Shown here one piece after another: positions 1 to 16,551 of a stretch of DNA of 64,000 bases (within the stretch, counting starts at the first letter, position 1; each line of letters opens with the position of its first letter). The notes beneath the pieces were generated by a model. That model was not told where the DNA came from and made no database searches. It was given only the letters and a program-made list of their open reading frames with translations. The translations under genes were made by a program, and so were the position numbers. The DNA is from Ectothiorhodospiraceae bacterium (lineage in GTDB: Bacteria; Pseudomonadota; Gammaproteobacteria; Nitrococcales; Aquisalimonadaceae): positions 1-64,000 of the forward strand of contig JAFIFV010000130.1 of assembly GCA_020831845.1 (NCBI GenBank), in the 5' to 3' direction.

Positions 1-155
1 CCCCCCCCCCCCCACCCGAAGGGCGCCCTTGTGCGGCTCGTCAGCGGCGTTGCGCTCGCTTGACGTGGAATGACCACGCCGGTGCTCGCGCGCCTTGCTG
101 CCAAGCCGCACAAGGGCGCTGAGGCATGGCAATACGTTCGAGAAGGTTAGTATCA
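1..155. repeat. Non-coding palindromic element with C-tract, downstream of ftsB
   Basis: The window opens with a run of thirteen C. A perfect 16-bp inverted repeat follows: GCGCCCTTGTGCGGCT at 23-38 and its reverse complement at 104-119. The 65 bases between the arms contain shorter complementary stretches, such as CGTCA and TGACG. No open frame here looks coding. The symmetry resembles a MITE- or REP-like dispersed element. It could also fold as a long hairpin beyond the 3' end of the ftsB transcript, but no U-run follows on the ftsB strand. Other copies cannot be checked from this window. Confidence 0.55.
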
Positions 156-428
156 TCATGGATCGGCGACCTGATAGAAGACTTCCCCTTCGCGGATCAT
201 GCCCAGCTCGCTGCGGGCACGTTCCTCCAGCGCCTCCAGGCCGTCCTTGAGATCACGCACATCGGCGTCCAACGCCTCGTTGCGTTCGCGCAACTCGGCA
301 TTGCGGGCCTGCTGTTCATCCACGGCCTGCCGCAGCTGCCAGACCTGTGCGAGGCCTCCATCCTGGGACCAGAGCTGGAACTGCAGGATCAGCAACAGCC
401 CCGCTAGCAGCGTAATCAGCAAACGCAT
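156..428 (-). CDS. ftsB: Cell division protein FtsB
   Basis: A 90-residue bitopic membrane protein of the divisome. In the known family it forms the FtsQ-FtsB-FtsL complex that couples septal peptidoglycan synthesis to constriction. Residues 1-20 are an N-terminal hydrophobic helix. Residues about 28-70 are a charged heptad region expected to form a coiled coil. The C-terminal segment RSELGMIREGEVFYQV is characteristic of FtsB. Length is close to E. coli FtsB (103 residues). It lies 108 bp downstream of eno on the same strand, the usual eno-ftsB order in gammaproteobacteria. ispD, normally next, would lie outside the window or elsewhere. Confidence 0.93.
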   Translation of the reverse strand: MRLLITLLAGLLLILQFQLWSQDGGLAQVWQLRQAVDEQQARNAELRERNEALDADVRDLKDGLEALEERARSELGMIREGEVFYQVADP

Positions 429-536
429 AGGCAGGCATAACAGTTCATTGCAACGACAGCAGACACCTTAGCGTAGTCCAGCGGCCCGCGCGACAGCGTT
501 CTACGCGCCGTACCACAGGCCGTGTGGTACGCGCTT

Positions 537-1878
<1,342 letters not shown>

Positions 1879-1883
<5 letters not shown>

Positions 1884-2721
1884 GATCATGTTCCGGAAAA
1901 CCTGACTGTTTCACCAGCCGGTCCAGTTGCGCCAGCGTGGTGAGCAATTGCTCCATGCGCGGTAGCGGCCAGGCATTCGGCCCATCGGACAGCGCCTTGG
2001 CGGGATCGGGGTGGGTTTCCATGAAGATACCGGCAACACCGGCTGCCACGGCCGCCCTGGCCAGCACCGGAACGAACTCGCGCTGACCGCCGGAGACGTT
2101 ACCCTGACCACCGGGCAACTGAACCGAATGCGTGGCGTCGAATACCACCGGGCAGCCGGTATCACGCATTACCGACAGCGAACGCATGTCCGAAACCAGG
2201 TTGTTGTAGCCAAACGAGGCGCCGCGCTCGCAAACCATGATCTGCCGATTGCCCATCGCACGGGCCTTTTCCACCACGTTCCCCATGTCCCAGGGGGCGA
2301 GGAACTGACCTTTCTTGATGTTGACCGGGCGGCCCTGGGAAGCCACCTTCTGTATGTAGTTCGTCTGCCGGCACAGGAACGCCGGTGTCTGCAGCACGTC
2401 CACCACCGAGGCGACTTCCTCCAACGGGGTGTCCTCGTGCACGTCGGTAATCACCGGCACACCCAGGCGCGCCTTGACCGTCTCCAGGATCTTCAGCCCC
2501 TGCTCCATGCCCAGGCCACGGAAACTCTCGTGGGAGGAGCGGTTGGCCTTGTCAAAGGATGACTTGTAAATGAAGGGGATGGAAAGCCTTTCGCAGATTT
2601 CCTTGAGCTCGCCGGCTGTATCCAGCGCCAACTGCTCCGATTCCACGACGCAGGGGCCGGCGATCAGGAACAGTGGCTGGTCCAGCCCGGCGCGGAATCC
2701 GCAGAGATCAATGCTGCTCAT
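1879..2721 (-). CDS. kdsA: 3-deoxy-8-phosphooctulonate synthase (Kdo-8-P synthase)
   Basis: A 280-residue cytosolic enzyme condensing arabinose 5-phosphate with phosphoenolpyruvate to Kdo-8-phosphate, which feeds the inner core of lipopolysaccharide. Visible family signatures are AGPCVVES near residue 20, [14 protein letters not shown] near 50-63, TDVHE near 95, FLCRQT near 114, [11 protein letters not shown] near 137, [13 protein letters not shown] near 164 and [15 protein letters not shown] near 235. Length is as usual. It lies between pyrG and eno, 15 bp after pyrG, in the widespread pyrG-kdsA-eno order. Confidence 0.97.
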
Positions 2722-2736
2722 GGTCCCTCCCGATAG

Positions 2737-5782
<3,046 letters not shown>

Positions 5783-5788
5783 GGCCTG

Positions 5789-6745
5789 TTATTCCTTGAA
5801 GTTGCCGTGCCGCATCAGACGCTGATAGCGGTTTTGCAGCAGTTCGTCGGTTTCCAGCGATTCCAGCTCGGAGAGCTGTTCCAGGAACCGCGCCTTCAGC
5901 GTGGCCGCCATCACCTTGGGGTCGCGGTGGGCGCCGCCCAGCGGCTCCTCGATCACGATATCGATGAGATTCAGCTCCTTCAGCCGCTTGGCGGTAATGC
6001 CCATGGCCTCGGCGGCATCCTGAGCCCGTTCCGCGCTTTTCCAGAGTATGGACGCACAACCTTCCGGGGAAATCACCGCGTAGGTGCTGTAGCTCAGCAT
6101 CATGATGCGGTCACCGACCCCGATGGCCAGGGCCCCGCCGGAGCCGCCCTCACCGACCACGGTGCAGATGATGGGCACCCTCAGGCCGGCCATCTCCTGC
6201 AGATTGCGGGCGATCGCCTCGCTCTGCCCGCGTTCCTCGGCGCCGACGCCCGGATAGGCTCCTGGCGTGTCGATGAAGGTGAAGATCGGCAGCCGGAAGC
6301 GTTCCGCCATCTGCATCAGCCGCAGTGCCTTGCGGTAGCCTTCGGGACGCGGCATGCCGAAATTGCGGCGTATCTTCTCCTTGGTATCACGCCCCTTCTG
6401 GTGGCCGATCAACATCACCGGCTTACCCTCCAGCCGGGCGACACCACCGACAATGGCCGGATCGTCCGCATAGGCGCGATCACCGTGCAGCTCCTCGAAC
6501 TCCGTGAAGATCTCCTTCACGTAGTCCAGCGTGTAGGGGCGCTGGGGATGCCTGGCCAGCTGGGCTATCTGCCAGGAGCTGAGGTTGGAGAATATCTGCT
6601 CGGTGAGCGTGACGCTCTTGGCCTTGAGCCGGCGGATTTCCTCGCTGATATTGAGTTCGTTGTCGTCGCCGACGTAGCGAAGCTCGTCTATCTTCGCTTC
6701 CAGCTCGGCAATGGGGCGTTCGAATTCGAGAAAATTCAGGTTCAT
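5789..6745 (-). CDS. accA: Acetyl-CoA carboxylase carboxyltransferase subunit alpha
   Basis: 318 residues, against 319 in E. coli. With AccD it transfers the carboxyl group from biotin on AccB to acetyl-CoA, making malonyl-CoA for fatty acid synthesis. The start is the ATG of [19 protein letters not shown] at 6745; the in-frame extension to 6934 runs into dnaE and has no homology. The crotonase-like core is visible, with [15 protein letters not shown] and [17 protein letters not shown] providing the oxyanion glycines. The dnaE-accA-tilS order is conserved in gammaproteobacteria. Confidence 0.97.
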   Translation of the reverse strand: MNLNFLEFERPIAELEAKIDELRYVGDDNELNISEEIRRLKAKSVTLTEQIFSNLSSWQIAQLARHPQRPYTLDYVKEIFTEFEELHGDRAYADDPAIVGGVARLEGKPVMLIGHQKGRDTKEKIRRNFGMPRPEGYRKALRLMQMAERFRLPIFTFIDTPGAYPGVGAEERGQSEAIARNLQEMAGLRVPIICTVVGEGGSGGALAIGVGDRIMMLSYSTYAVISPEGCASILWKSAERAQDAAEAMGITAKRLKELNLIDIVIEEPLGGAHRDPKVMAATLKARFLEQLSELESLETDELLQNRYQRLMRHGNFKE

Positions 6746-6893
6746 GTCAACAGGCCCTAGCCAGTATTCTACTTTTGCCACGGCGTCGCCCCGGCGTACA
6801 GATCGCATACCGTAGTCCGGCGCTGGTCGGGCCGCAAGTCTACACTCGCACCGCCTGCACCTTCCACGGCGTCCTTCCGCCGCGCAGGGGGGA

Positions 6894-10424
<3,531 letters not shown>

Positions 10425-10629
10425 GCTCGACTTCGGCTCGGCCTTGCTTCATCCTTGCCGGCGGTCCGGAAGACTTGGGCCACGCCTGGGCGTGGCCGCT
10501 GCTTCCTTCTCAGGCTGGGAGCCTGAACCGGGCGAAATTGAACGTGTATTATGAACACTCCGCGGGTGTACAGAAACCACGGAACAGTACCGATTTCCCT
10601 TTGGAAGGCGCAACCATCTGGATTTCCTG
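10425..10629. promoter_or_regulatory. Divergent dnaE / lpxA2 intergenic region with two hairpins
   Basis: This 205-bp region separates dnaE from the divergent lpxA2 cassette and must hold promoters for both. Two inverted repeats are visible: GGCCACG...CGTGGCC at 10,478-10,497, and TCAGGCT-GGG-AGCCTGA at 10,510-10,526. A TATTAT box at 10,547-10,552 could serve as a -10 for lpxA2, but its -35 is poor. No T-run follows either hairpin, so operator or leader structures are more likely than terminators. Confidence 0.4.
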
Positions 10630-11406
10630 ATGATTCATTCCTCCGTCAGCATCGATCCCGGCGCCTTGCTGGGTGAAAACATCACGGTCGGCCCATTTGC
10701 CTGCATCGGGCCGGATGTGGAAATCGGCGACCGCTGCCATATCGGCCCTCACGTGGTCATCCAGGGCCCCACCCGCCTCGGCGCCGATAACCGGATCAGC
10801 CCCCACGCCGTGCTCGGCGAGCCGCCACAGGATCTCGGCTACCAGGGAGAACCCACCCGACTGGAGATCGGCGACCGTAACATCATCCGCGAATTCGTCA
10901 CCATACACCGGGCCAGCACCAAGGAAGAGCACGTCACCCGCGTCGGCAACGACAACATGTTCATGGCCTACAGCCACATCGGCCACGACTGCCGGGTGGG
11001 CAACCACGTCACCATGGCCAACGCTGCCACGCTGGCTGGCCATGTGACGGTGGAGGACCACGTGATCATCGCCGGCCTGTGCGCAATCCACCAGTTCGCG
11101 CGCATCGGTGCGTACGCCATGCTGGGCGGCGGCACCATGGCACCGATGGACATCCCCCCCTACGCCATGGCCTCGGGCAATCACGCCAAGCTGTACGGTC
11201 TGAACCGTCGCGGACTGCAGCGCAACGGCTTCTCCCGGGACGACATCCAGCACGTGCGACACGCCTACCGCCTGCTGTTCAAATCCGGGCTGCGGCTGGA
11301 GCAGGCGCTGGAGGAGATCCTGGCCGAGCAGGCGCTGGCCGCGTCGAAACCGGTGCAGCACCTGGTGCAGTTCATTCGGCAGACCAAACGAGGCATCACG
11401 CGATGA
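10630..11406 (+). CDS. lpxA: Second LpxA: acyl-ACP--UDP-sugar acyltransferase paired with gnnAB
   Basis: 258 residues of left-handed beta-helix hexapeptide repeats with the LpxA C-terminal helical domain. The histidines equivalent to E. coli H122, H125 (catalytic), H144 and H160 are present as H116, H119, H138 and H154. EPTRLEIGDRNIIREFVTIH is typical LpxA. The position equivalent to the E. coli acyl-length ruler G173 is G167, which predicts a long 3-hydroxyacyl chain of about C14. The usual RGTVQ loop is replaced by RASTKEE. It overlaps gnnA by ATGA, so the natural substrate is probably the GnnAB product UDP-GlcNAc3N, acylated through an amide. A canonical lpxA is present at 15,288-16,082. 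Confidence 0.85.
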   Translation: MIHSSVSIDPGALLGENITVGPFACIGPDVEIGDRCHIGPHVVIQGPTRLGADNRISPHAVLGEPPQDLGYQGEPTRLEIGDRNIIREFVTIHRASTKEEHVTRVGNDNMFMAYSHIGHDCRVGNHVTMANAATLAGHVTVEDHVIIAGLCAIHQFARIGAYAMLGGGTMAPMDIPPYAMASGNHAKLYGLNRRGLQRNGFSRDDIQHVRHAYRLLFKSGLRLEQALEEILAEQALAASKPVQHLVQFIRQTKRGITR

Positions 11407-12359
11407 AGGCACTGCGTACGGCCGTGGTGGGCACCGGATATCTGGGACGATTCCACGCCCAGAAATATGCCGCCCTGCCGGACTCCGAGCTGGTGGCCGT
11501 GGTGGATACGGATGTCGACCGGGCAAAGGCGGTGGCGGACGAGCTGGGCTGTCGCGCGATGAGCGATTACCGGGAACTCGCCGGGCTGGTGGATGCGGCC
11601 AGCATCGTGGTGCCCACGCAGTTGCACCACCGGCTGGCCTCCGACCTGCTCCGCCAGGGCATTCACGTGCTGGTGGAAAAGCCGATGACGGTCACGCTGG
11701 ATGAAGCCGACGAGTTGATCCGGCTGGCCCATGCGAACGATCTGCGGTTGCAGGTGGGCCACCTGGAACGGTTCAACCCGGCAGTTCAGGCCATGGTGGG
11801 CATGGTGGCCACGCCGATGTTCATCGAATCCCATCGACTGGCGCCGTTCAATCCCCGCGGGGCCGATGTCAGCGTGGTGCTCGATCTGATGATCCACGAC
11901 ATCGACATCATCCTCAACCTGGTCGGCCAGCCATTGGCGCGGATCGACGCCAACGGGGTGCCGGTGATCTCCCGCGACATCGACATCGCCAACGCCCGGC
12001 TGCAGTTCGAGAACGGATGCGTCGCCAATGTGACAGCAAGCCGCGTCAGCCAGAAGAGCGAACGGAAGATGCGTCTTTTCCAGCCCAATGCCTACATGGC
12101 ACTGGATTTCCAGAGCCGAAGCCTGGATGTACGTCGCAAGGCCAGCGATGTGCCCGCCTCCGGCATCCCCGAGATTCTCAGCGACCAGCGGGAATTCGAG
12201 AGTGGCGACGCCATCATGAGCGAGATCAGCGCCTTTCTGGACAGCATCCGCAGCGGCAGCCGGCCCATCGTCAGCGGCGAAGACGGCCGACAGGCGCTGG
12301 CCACCGCCATTGAGATCACCCGACAGCTCAACGCCCACCCCCTGCCCGGGCAGTTGTAA
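11403..12359 (+). CDS. gnnA: UDP-GlcNAc 3-dehydrogenase-like (Gfo/Idh/MocA), GnnA
   Basis: 318 residues. The start ATG at 11,403 overlaps the lpxA2 stop (ATGA). The N-terminal Rossmann motif VVGTGYLGRFHA is at about 8-19, and the family EKP signature appears as VEKPMTVT at about 97-104. The C-terminal alpha/beta substrate domain follows. In Acidithiobacillus ferrooxidans and Leptospira the homologous GnnA oxidises the 3-OH of UDP-GlcNAc with NAD. That function is inferred here from the tight linkage to an LpxA and a PLP aminotransferase. On sequence alone it could be another sugar 3-dehydrogenase such as WlbA. Confidence 0.8.
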   Translation: MKALRTAVVGTGYLGRFHAQKYAALPDSELVAVVDTDVDRAKAVADELGCRAMSDYRELAGLVDAASIVVPTQLHHRLASDLLRQGIHVLVEKPMTVTLDEADELIRLAHANDLRLQVGHLERFNPAVQAMVGMVATPMFIESHRLAPFNPRGADVSVVLDLMIHDIDIILNLVGQPLARIDANGVPVISRDIDIANARLQFENGCVANVTASRVSQKSERKMRLFQPNAYMALDFQSRSLDVRRKASDVPASGIPEILSDQREFESGDAIMSEISAFLDSIRSGSRPIVSGEDGRQALATAIEITRQLNAHPLPGQL

Positions 12360-12374
12360 AGAGGACAGCGAACA

Positions 12375-13499
12375 ATGATTCCGATGGTGGACCTGAAAGC
12401 CCAGTACGCCGATATTCGCGAGGAGATCGAACAGGGCTTCAGCCAGGTACTGGACTCCGCACAGTTCATCCTGGGCCCGAACGTGCAAGCGCTGGAAGCG
12501 GAGGTGGCGGAATACCTCTGCGTGCCGCACGCCGTCTCCTGCGCCTCCGGCACCGACGCGCTGCACCTGGCGCTGGCGGCCGCCGGCGTCGGCCCGGGCG
12601 ACGAGGTCATCACCACCCCGTTCACTTTCATCGCCACCGCCGAAGCCATTCGCTACGTGGGCGCAAAACCGGTCTTCGTGGACATCGAGGCCCACAGCTA
12701 CAACCTGGACCTGGGCCAGGTGGAAAGCGCCATCACCGAGCGCACCCGCGCCATCCTGCCCGTGCATCTGTTCGGCCAGCCGGTGGACATGCGCGAACTG
12801 CAGCGCATCGCCACGGACCATGGCCTGATGATCATCGAAGATTGCGCGCAGTCCTTCGGCGCCAGCCGGGACGACATCATGACCGGCTGCTTCGGTATCG
12901 CCGGCTGCTTCAGCTTCTTCCCGAGCAAGAACCTGGGCGGTTACGGCGATGGAGGCCTGGTGGTGACCGGTTCGCAATCCATGGCCGAGGAAATGCGAGT
13001 GCTCCGCAACCACGGCAGCCGGGAGCGTTATCACCACCACGTGATCGGCTACAACAGCCGGCTGGACGAGGTCCAGGCCATGATCGTGCGGGCCAAACTG
13101 AAGCGGATCACCGGCTACAACGACCGCCGCCGCAAGGTCGCGCACGCCTACAGCGAGCGCCTGGCCGGGCTGCCGGGTGTACGGACGCCCTGGGAAGATC
13201 CCGAGGGCCACCACGTCTACCATCAGTACACCCTGCTGGTGGAAGACCGCGACCGTGTGATGGAAGCGCTGAAACAGGCCGGGGTCTCCAGCGCCATCTA
13301 CTACCCCATCCCCCTCCATCGCCAGGAAGTGTTTCTGGAGGAGTACGCGGGGGTGTCCCTTCCGGTGGCGGAGGACGTGGCAAGCCATTGCCTGTCGTTG
13401 CCGATCTATCCCGAATTGACCGACGAACAGATCGAGGCCGTCACCGATGCGGTGATCAGCGCCGTGAACGGCGGCGAAGTGGCGGTTGACGCCGACTAG
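12375..13499 (+). CDS. gnnB: UDP-3-keto-GlcNAc aminotransferase-like (DegT/DnrJ/EryC1), GnnB
   Basis: 374 residues. A PLP-dependent sugar aminotransferase; the internal aldimine lysine is K185 in FFPSKNLGGYGDGG. The SGTDALHLAL phosphate-binding segment is at about 58-67, and EDCAQSFGA at about 155-163 contains the PLP-contacting aspartate. It lies 15 bp after gnnA with SD-like GAGGA upstream. In the Gnn pathway this step installs the 3-amino group, giving UDP-2-acetamido-3-amino-2,3-dideoxyglucose for LpxA. ArnB- or WlbE-like activity is the alternative, but the adjacent lpxA favours GnnB. Confidence 0.8.
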   Translation: MIPMVDLKAQYADIREEIEQGFSQVLDSAQFILGPNVQALEAEVAEYLCVPHAVSCASGTDALHLALAAAGVGPGDEVITTPFTFIATAEAIRYVGAKPVFVDIEAHSYNLDLGQVESAITERTRAILPVHLFGQPVDMRELQRIATDHGLMIIEDCAQSFGASRDDIMTGCFGIAGCFSFFPSKNLGGYGDGGLVVTGSQSMAEEMRVLRNHGSRERYHHHVIGYNSRLDEVQAMIVRAKLKRITGYNDRRRKVAHAYSERLAGLPGVRTPWEDPEGHHVYHQYTLLVEDRDRVMEALKQAGVSSAIYYPIPLHRQEVFLEEYAGVSLPVAEDVASHCLSLPIYPELTDEQIEAVTDAVISAVNGGEVAVDAD

Positions 13500-13505
13500 C
13501 GTGCC

Positions 13506-14129
13506 TCAGAAGGGCAGCGACTGGACGCTCAGCGCTTCCCGCACCGGCGCGAATGATCGCCGGTGCTCGGGACAGGGTCCATGTTCGGCCAGGGCACGCA
13601 GATGCTGTGGGGTGGGATACCCCTTGTGGCGGGCGAAGCCATAAGCCGGGAATACCAGATCCAGTTCTGCCATGCAGCGGTCGCGATAGACCTTCGCCAG
13701 GATCGAGGCCGCGCCGATCGCGGGCTCCAGCCCGTCACCACCGACGATGGCCCGCCCTTCCGCCGGAAGCCCGACAGGCACCTGGTTGCCGTCCACCAGA
13801 ACCATATGCGCCGCCACGGGCAGCGCCACCACCGCCTGCCGCATGGCGAGCATGGTGGCCTGGAAGATATTGTGCTGGTCGATGTCAGCGGCGCTGCACG
13901 GGGCAATGGCCCAGGCGAGGGCTCGCTGCCGGATCTCCAGATAAAGGGCGTCACGCCGCTTTGGCGTCAGCTTCTTGGAATCATTCAGGCCTGGAATCGG
14001 ATCAGCGAGGTCGAGGATCACCGCAGCGGCTACCACCGGGCCGGCCAGCGGCCCACGGCCGGCCTCGTCCACGCCGGCCACCAGGGGCTGCTTGCCGAAA
14101 ACACCGGAACCGCCGCTAAGCGCCGTCAT
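13506..14129 (-). CDS. rnhB: Ribonuclease HII
   Basis: 207 residues. It cleaves RNA in RNA-DNA hybrids and starts repair of single ribonucleotides in DNA. The start ATG at 14,129 overlaps the lpxB stop (ATGA); a longer in-frame extension inside lpxB was rejected. Catalytic motifs are [20 protein letters not shown] with the DE pair near residues 21-22, [12 protein letters not shown], and the later acidic residues in VDGN and YRDRCM. It ends only 6 bp from the convergent gnnB stop, which places the edge of the inserted cassette between rnhB and dnaE. Confidence 0.95.
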   Translation of the reverse strand: MTALSGGSGVFGKQPLVAGVDEAGRGPLAGPVVAAAVILDLADPIPGLNDSKKLTPKRRDALYLEIRQRALAWAIAPCSAADIDQHNIFQATMLAMRQAVVALPVAAHMVLVDGNQVPVGLPAEGRAIVGGDGLEPAIGAASILAKVYRDRCMAELDLVFPAYGFARHKGYPTPQHLRALAEHGPCPEHRRSFAPVREALSVQSLPF

Positions 14130-15274
14130 GCGCGTGTCTCCCGGTACAGGCGGTCCACCGCCAAGGCTGCCTCGTGGCTCGCGTTGCGCCGCAGCTCGGC
14201 ATGCAGACGGGCGAACTCGTCCATCAGTTCCTTGCGCTGTTCCGGGGCATTCAGCAACTCCAGCATGGCGGGGCCCAGGCAGCGGGGTACCGCATCTTCC
14301 TGGGCAAACTCCTGAACCAGCTGGCGCCCGCCAATCAGATTCGGCATGGCGAAATGGGGGACTTTGACCAGCTTGCGCGCCAGCCAGGCCGTGGTCGCCG
14401 ATACCTTGTAGGCCACCACCATGGGGCGTTTGTGCAGCATGGCCTCCAGCGTCGCCGTGCCCGACGCCAGCAGCACCGCGTCCGCAGCCGCCATGCAGTC
14501 GCGGGAGCGGCCATCCACCAGCGTGACATCCAGCCCCGGCGCCCGCGCGGCCACCAACGGTTCCAGCCACGCACGAATACGGCCGGTGGCACAGGGAATC
14601 ACGAAGCGCAGCCCGGAACGCTCGCCGGCGAGCCATGCGGCGGTTGCCAGAAACTCCGACCCCAGCGCCTGCACCTCGCTCATACGGCTGCCCGGCAGCA
14701 GCGCCACCACCAGCCCGTCCGCTGCAACCTCCAGGCCCAATGCCTGCCTCGCCCCGGCTCGATCCGGCTCCATCGACACCTCGTCCGCCAGCGGATGACC
14801 GACAAAGGTCACCGGTACGTCATGCTTGCGGAAGAATTCGGCTTCGAAGGGAAAGATGCTGAGCATCAGGTCGACCGAGCGGCGAATGGTCTTCACCCTC
14901 CCCTGCCGCCATGCCCATACGGTCGGGCTCACGTAGTGGACCGTGGGGATGCCGGCCTGCTTCAGCCGCCGTTCGACGCCGAGATTGAAATCCGGGGCAT
15001 CGACGCCGATGAAGAGATCCGGCGGCTCCTCCAGTAGCCTGCGCACGACGTCACGACGAATACGCAGCAGCGAGGGGAGATGCCGCAGTACCTCCATCAG
15101 GCCCATCACCGACAACGATTCCAACGGGTAATAGGATTGCATGCCCTGATCGGCCATACGCTCGCCACCGATGCCGACGAACTCCACGTCGGGGTGCAGC
15201 AGGCGCAGTTCGCGCATCAGGCCGGCGGCCAGGTAATCGCCCGAAAGTTCGCCCGCTATGATGCCGACACGCAT
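14126..15274 (-). CDS. lpxB: Lipid-A-disaccharide synthase
   Basis: 382 residues, equal to E. coli LpxB in length. A GT19 glycosyltransferase at the inner face of the inner membrane. It joins UDP-2,3-diacylglucosamine to lipid X, forming the beta-1,6 lipid A disaccharide. Visible features are [14 protein letters not shown] at the N-terminus, [10 protein letters not shown] near residue 90, and [14 protein letters not shown] near 126. [10 protein letters not shown] and [13 protein letters not shown] are the donor-site loops. It sits in fabZ-lpxA-lpxB-rnhB and must accept whatever acylated sugars the two LpxA enzymes provide. Confidence 0.97.
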   Translation of the reverse strand: MRVGIIAGELSGDYLAAGLMRELRLLHPDVEFVGIGGERMADQGMQSYYPLESLSVMGLMEVLRHLPSLLRIRRDVVRRLLEEPPDLFIGVDAPDFNLGVERRLKQAGIPTVHYVSPTVWAWRQGRVKTIRRSVDLMLSIFPFEAEFFRKHDVPVTFVGHPLADEVSMEPDRAGARQALGLEVAADGLVVALLPGSRMSEVQALGSEFLATAAWLAGERSGLRFVIPCATGRIRAWLEPLVAARAPGLDVTLVDGRSRDCMAAADAVLLASGTATLEAMLHKRPMVVAYKVSATTAWLARKLVKVPHFAMPNLIGGRQLVQEFAQEDAVPRCLGPAMLELLNAPEQRKELMDEFARLHAELRRNASHEAALAVDRLYRETRA

Positions 15275-15287
15275 GGGAGCAGGAAAC

Positions 15288-16082
15288 TCAGCGCACGATA
15301 CCGCGACCGTCGGCCGCGAGAAAATCCACCAGCGGTTGAAGCACCGGCTGCCTCTCCGCCATCGGTCGCAGGGTGTCCAGCGCCTGTTCCAGACGCAAGC
15401 CCTGCTTGTAGATCACGCGATAGGCGCGTCTGACCGCCTGTATCTGGTCACGGTCCAGTCCGTGGCGGCGCATACCCTCGGAGTTGACGCCATGCGGCGC
15501 CGCGGGATTGCCGGCCACGGTGATGTAGGGCGGGATGTCCTGCTTCACCGAACTGCCCATGGATGAAAAGCTGTACTCACCGATCCTGCAGAACTGATGG
15601 ACCAGCGTGAAGCCGCCCAGGATAACGTGATCCCCGACGAGCACATGGCCGGCCAGTGATGCGCCGTTGGCGAACACGGTGTCATTACCGATTACGCAGT
15701 CGTGCGCTATGTGCACATAGGCCATGATCCAGTTGTCATCGCCAATGCGTGTTTCACCCAGGTCCTGGACCGTCCCTCGATTGATGGTGACGAACTCGCG
15801 GAAGGTGTTGCGGTCGCCAATGACCAAACGGGTACGCTCGCCGGCGTACTTCTTGTCCTGCGGATCCGCCCCGATGGAGGCGTACTGGAACACGCGGTTT
15901 CCAGCGCCCATCGTGGTCGGTCCCTGAATCGTGGCATGGGGCCCTATATCGCAATCATCGCCGATCACCACGTCGGGGCCGATGACGGAATAAGCCCCGA
16001 CACTGACATTTCGACCCAGGCTGGCGGACGAATCGATAACGGCAGTCTGATGAATCAATTGGACAAATCCCGCATGGTGCAC
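15288..16082 (-). CDS. lpxA: Acyl-ACP--UDP-N-acetylglucosamine O-acyltransferase (operon copy)
   Basis: 264 residues from the ATG at 16,082. A TTG at 16,058 overlaps the fabZ stop and aligns better with the family N-terminus (IHQTAVID), so translation may start there, giving 256 residues. Hexapeptide repeats and the C-terminal helices are intact. Numbered from the ATG, the histidines equivalent to E. coli 122, 125, 144 and 160 are H124, H127, H146 and H162. The E. coli H99 position is N101, which is unusual. The ruler position equivalent to E. coli G173 is M175, within a Pseudomonas-like SFSSMGSS, which predicts a short 3-OH-C10 acyl chain. This is the standard first enzyme of lipid A synthesis. 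Confidence 0.95.
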   Translation of the reverse strand: MHHAGFVQLIHQTAVIDSSASLGRNVSVGAYSVIGPDVVIGDDCDIGPHATIQGPTTMGAGNRVFQYASIGADPQDKKYAGERTRLVIGDRNTFREFVTINRGTVQDLGETRIGDDNWIMAYVHIAHDCVIGNDTVFANGASLAGHVLVGDHVILGGFTLVHQFCRIGEYSFSSMGSSVKQDIPPYITVAGNPAAPHGVNSEGMRRHGLDRDQIQAVRRAYRVIYKQGLRLEQALDTLRPMAERQPVLQPLVDFLAADGRGIVR

Positions 16083-16495
16083 ATGACTTCAGCTTCGGCC
16101 GCCACCTGGCCGTCCACCGTGGCCTGGCCCTCGAACACCCAGATGCCGCGTTTCCGGCGCACAATGCGCACCTCCAGCCGCACCTGGTCTCCGGGTTCCA
16201 CCGGGCGCTTGAACCGCGCCTTGTCGAAACCCACGAGATAGAAGATCAGATTACCTTCCGGCGCCTGCCCCTCGGTTTCGAACGCCAGCAGCCCGCCGGC
16301 CTGGGCCAGGGCCTCGAGCAGCAACACGCCGGGCATGACGGGTCGCTGCGGAAAATGGCCGTTGAAGAACGGTTCGTTAATGGTCACATTCTTCACTGCC
16401 ACGATGGATTCGCCGGCGACCATTTCCAGCACCCGGTCCACCATGAGGAACGGGTAGCGGTGCGGGAGCTGCGTCAGGATACCGTGTATGTCCAT
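16055..16495 (-). CDS. fabZ: 3-hydroxyacyl-ACP dehydratase FabZ
   Basis: 146 residues from the ATG at 16,495 ([18 protein letters not shown]), which has an SD-like AAAGAGA upstream; an extension to 16,531 is less likely. A hot-dog-fold dehydratase of type II fatty acid synthesis that removes water from (3R)-hydroxyacyl-ACP. It competes with LpxA for the same substrate, which explains its constant linkage to lpx genes. Catalytic features are [11 protein letters not shown] with the active-site His near residue 11-12, and the [21 protein letters not shown] helix containing the acid Glu. Confidence 0.96.
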   Translation of the reverse strand: MDIHGILTQLPHRYPFLMVDRVLEMVAGESIVAVKNVTINEPFFNGHFPQRPVMPGVLLLEALAQAGGLLAFETEGQAPEGNLIFYLVGFDKARFKRPVEPGDQVRLEVRIVRRKRGIWVFEGQATVDGQVAAEAEVMCTMRDLSN

Positions 16496-16551
16496 ATGTT
16501 CTCTTTCGTATATCGTTGTCGCCGGCGCCATCGCGTAGCGCGCGTGTCCGG

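Noticed and set aside
10630-11406. Cassette lpxA as a decayed duplicate
   Set aside because: It is full length, keeps all four conserved His residues and is coupled to gnnA, so it appears functional.
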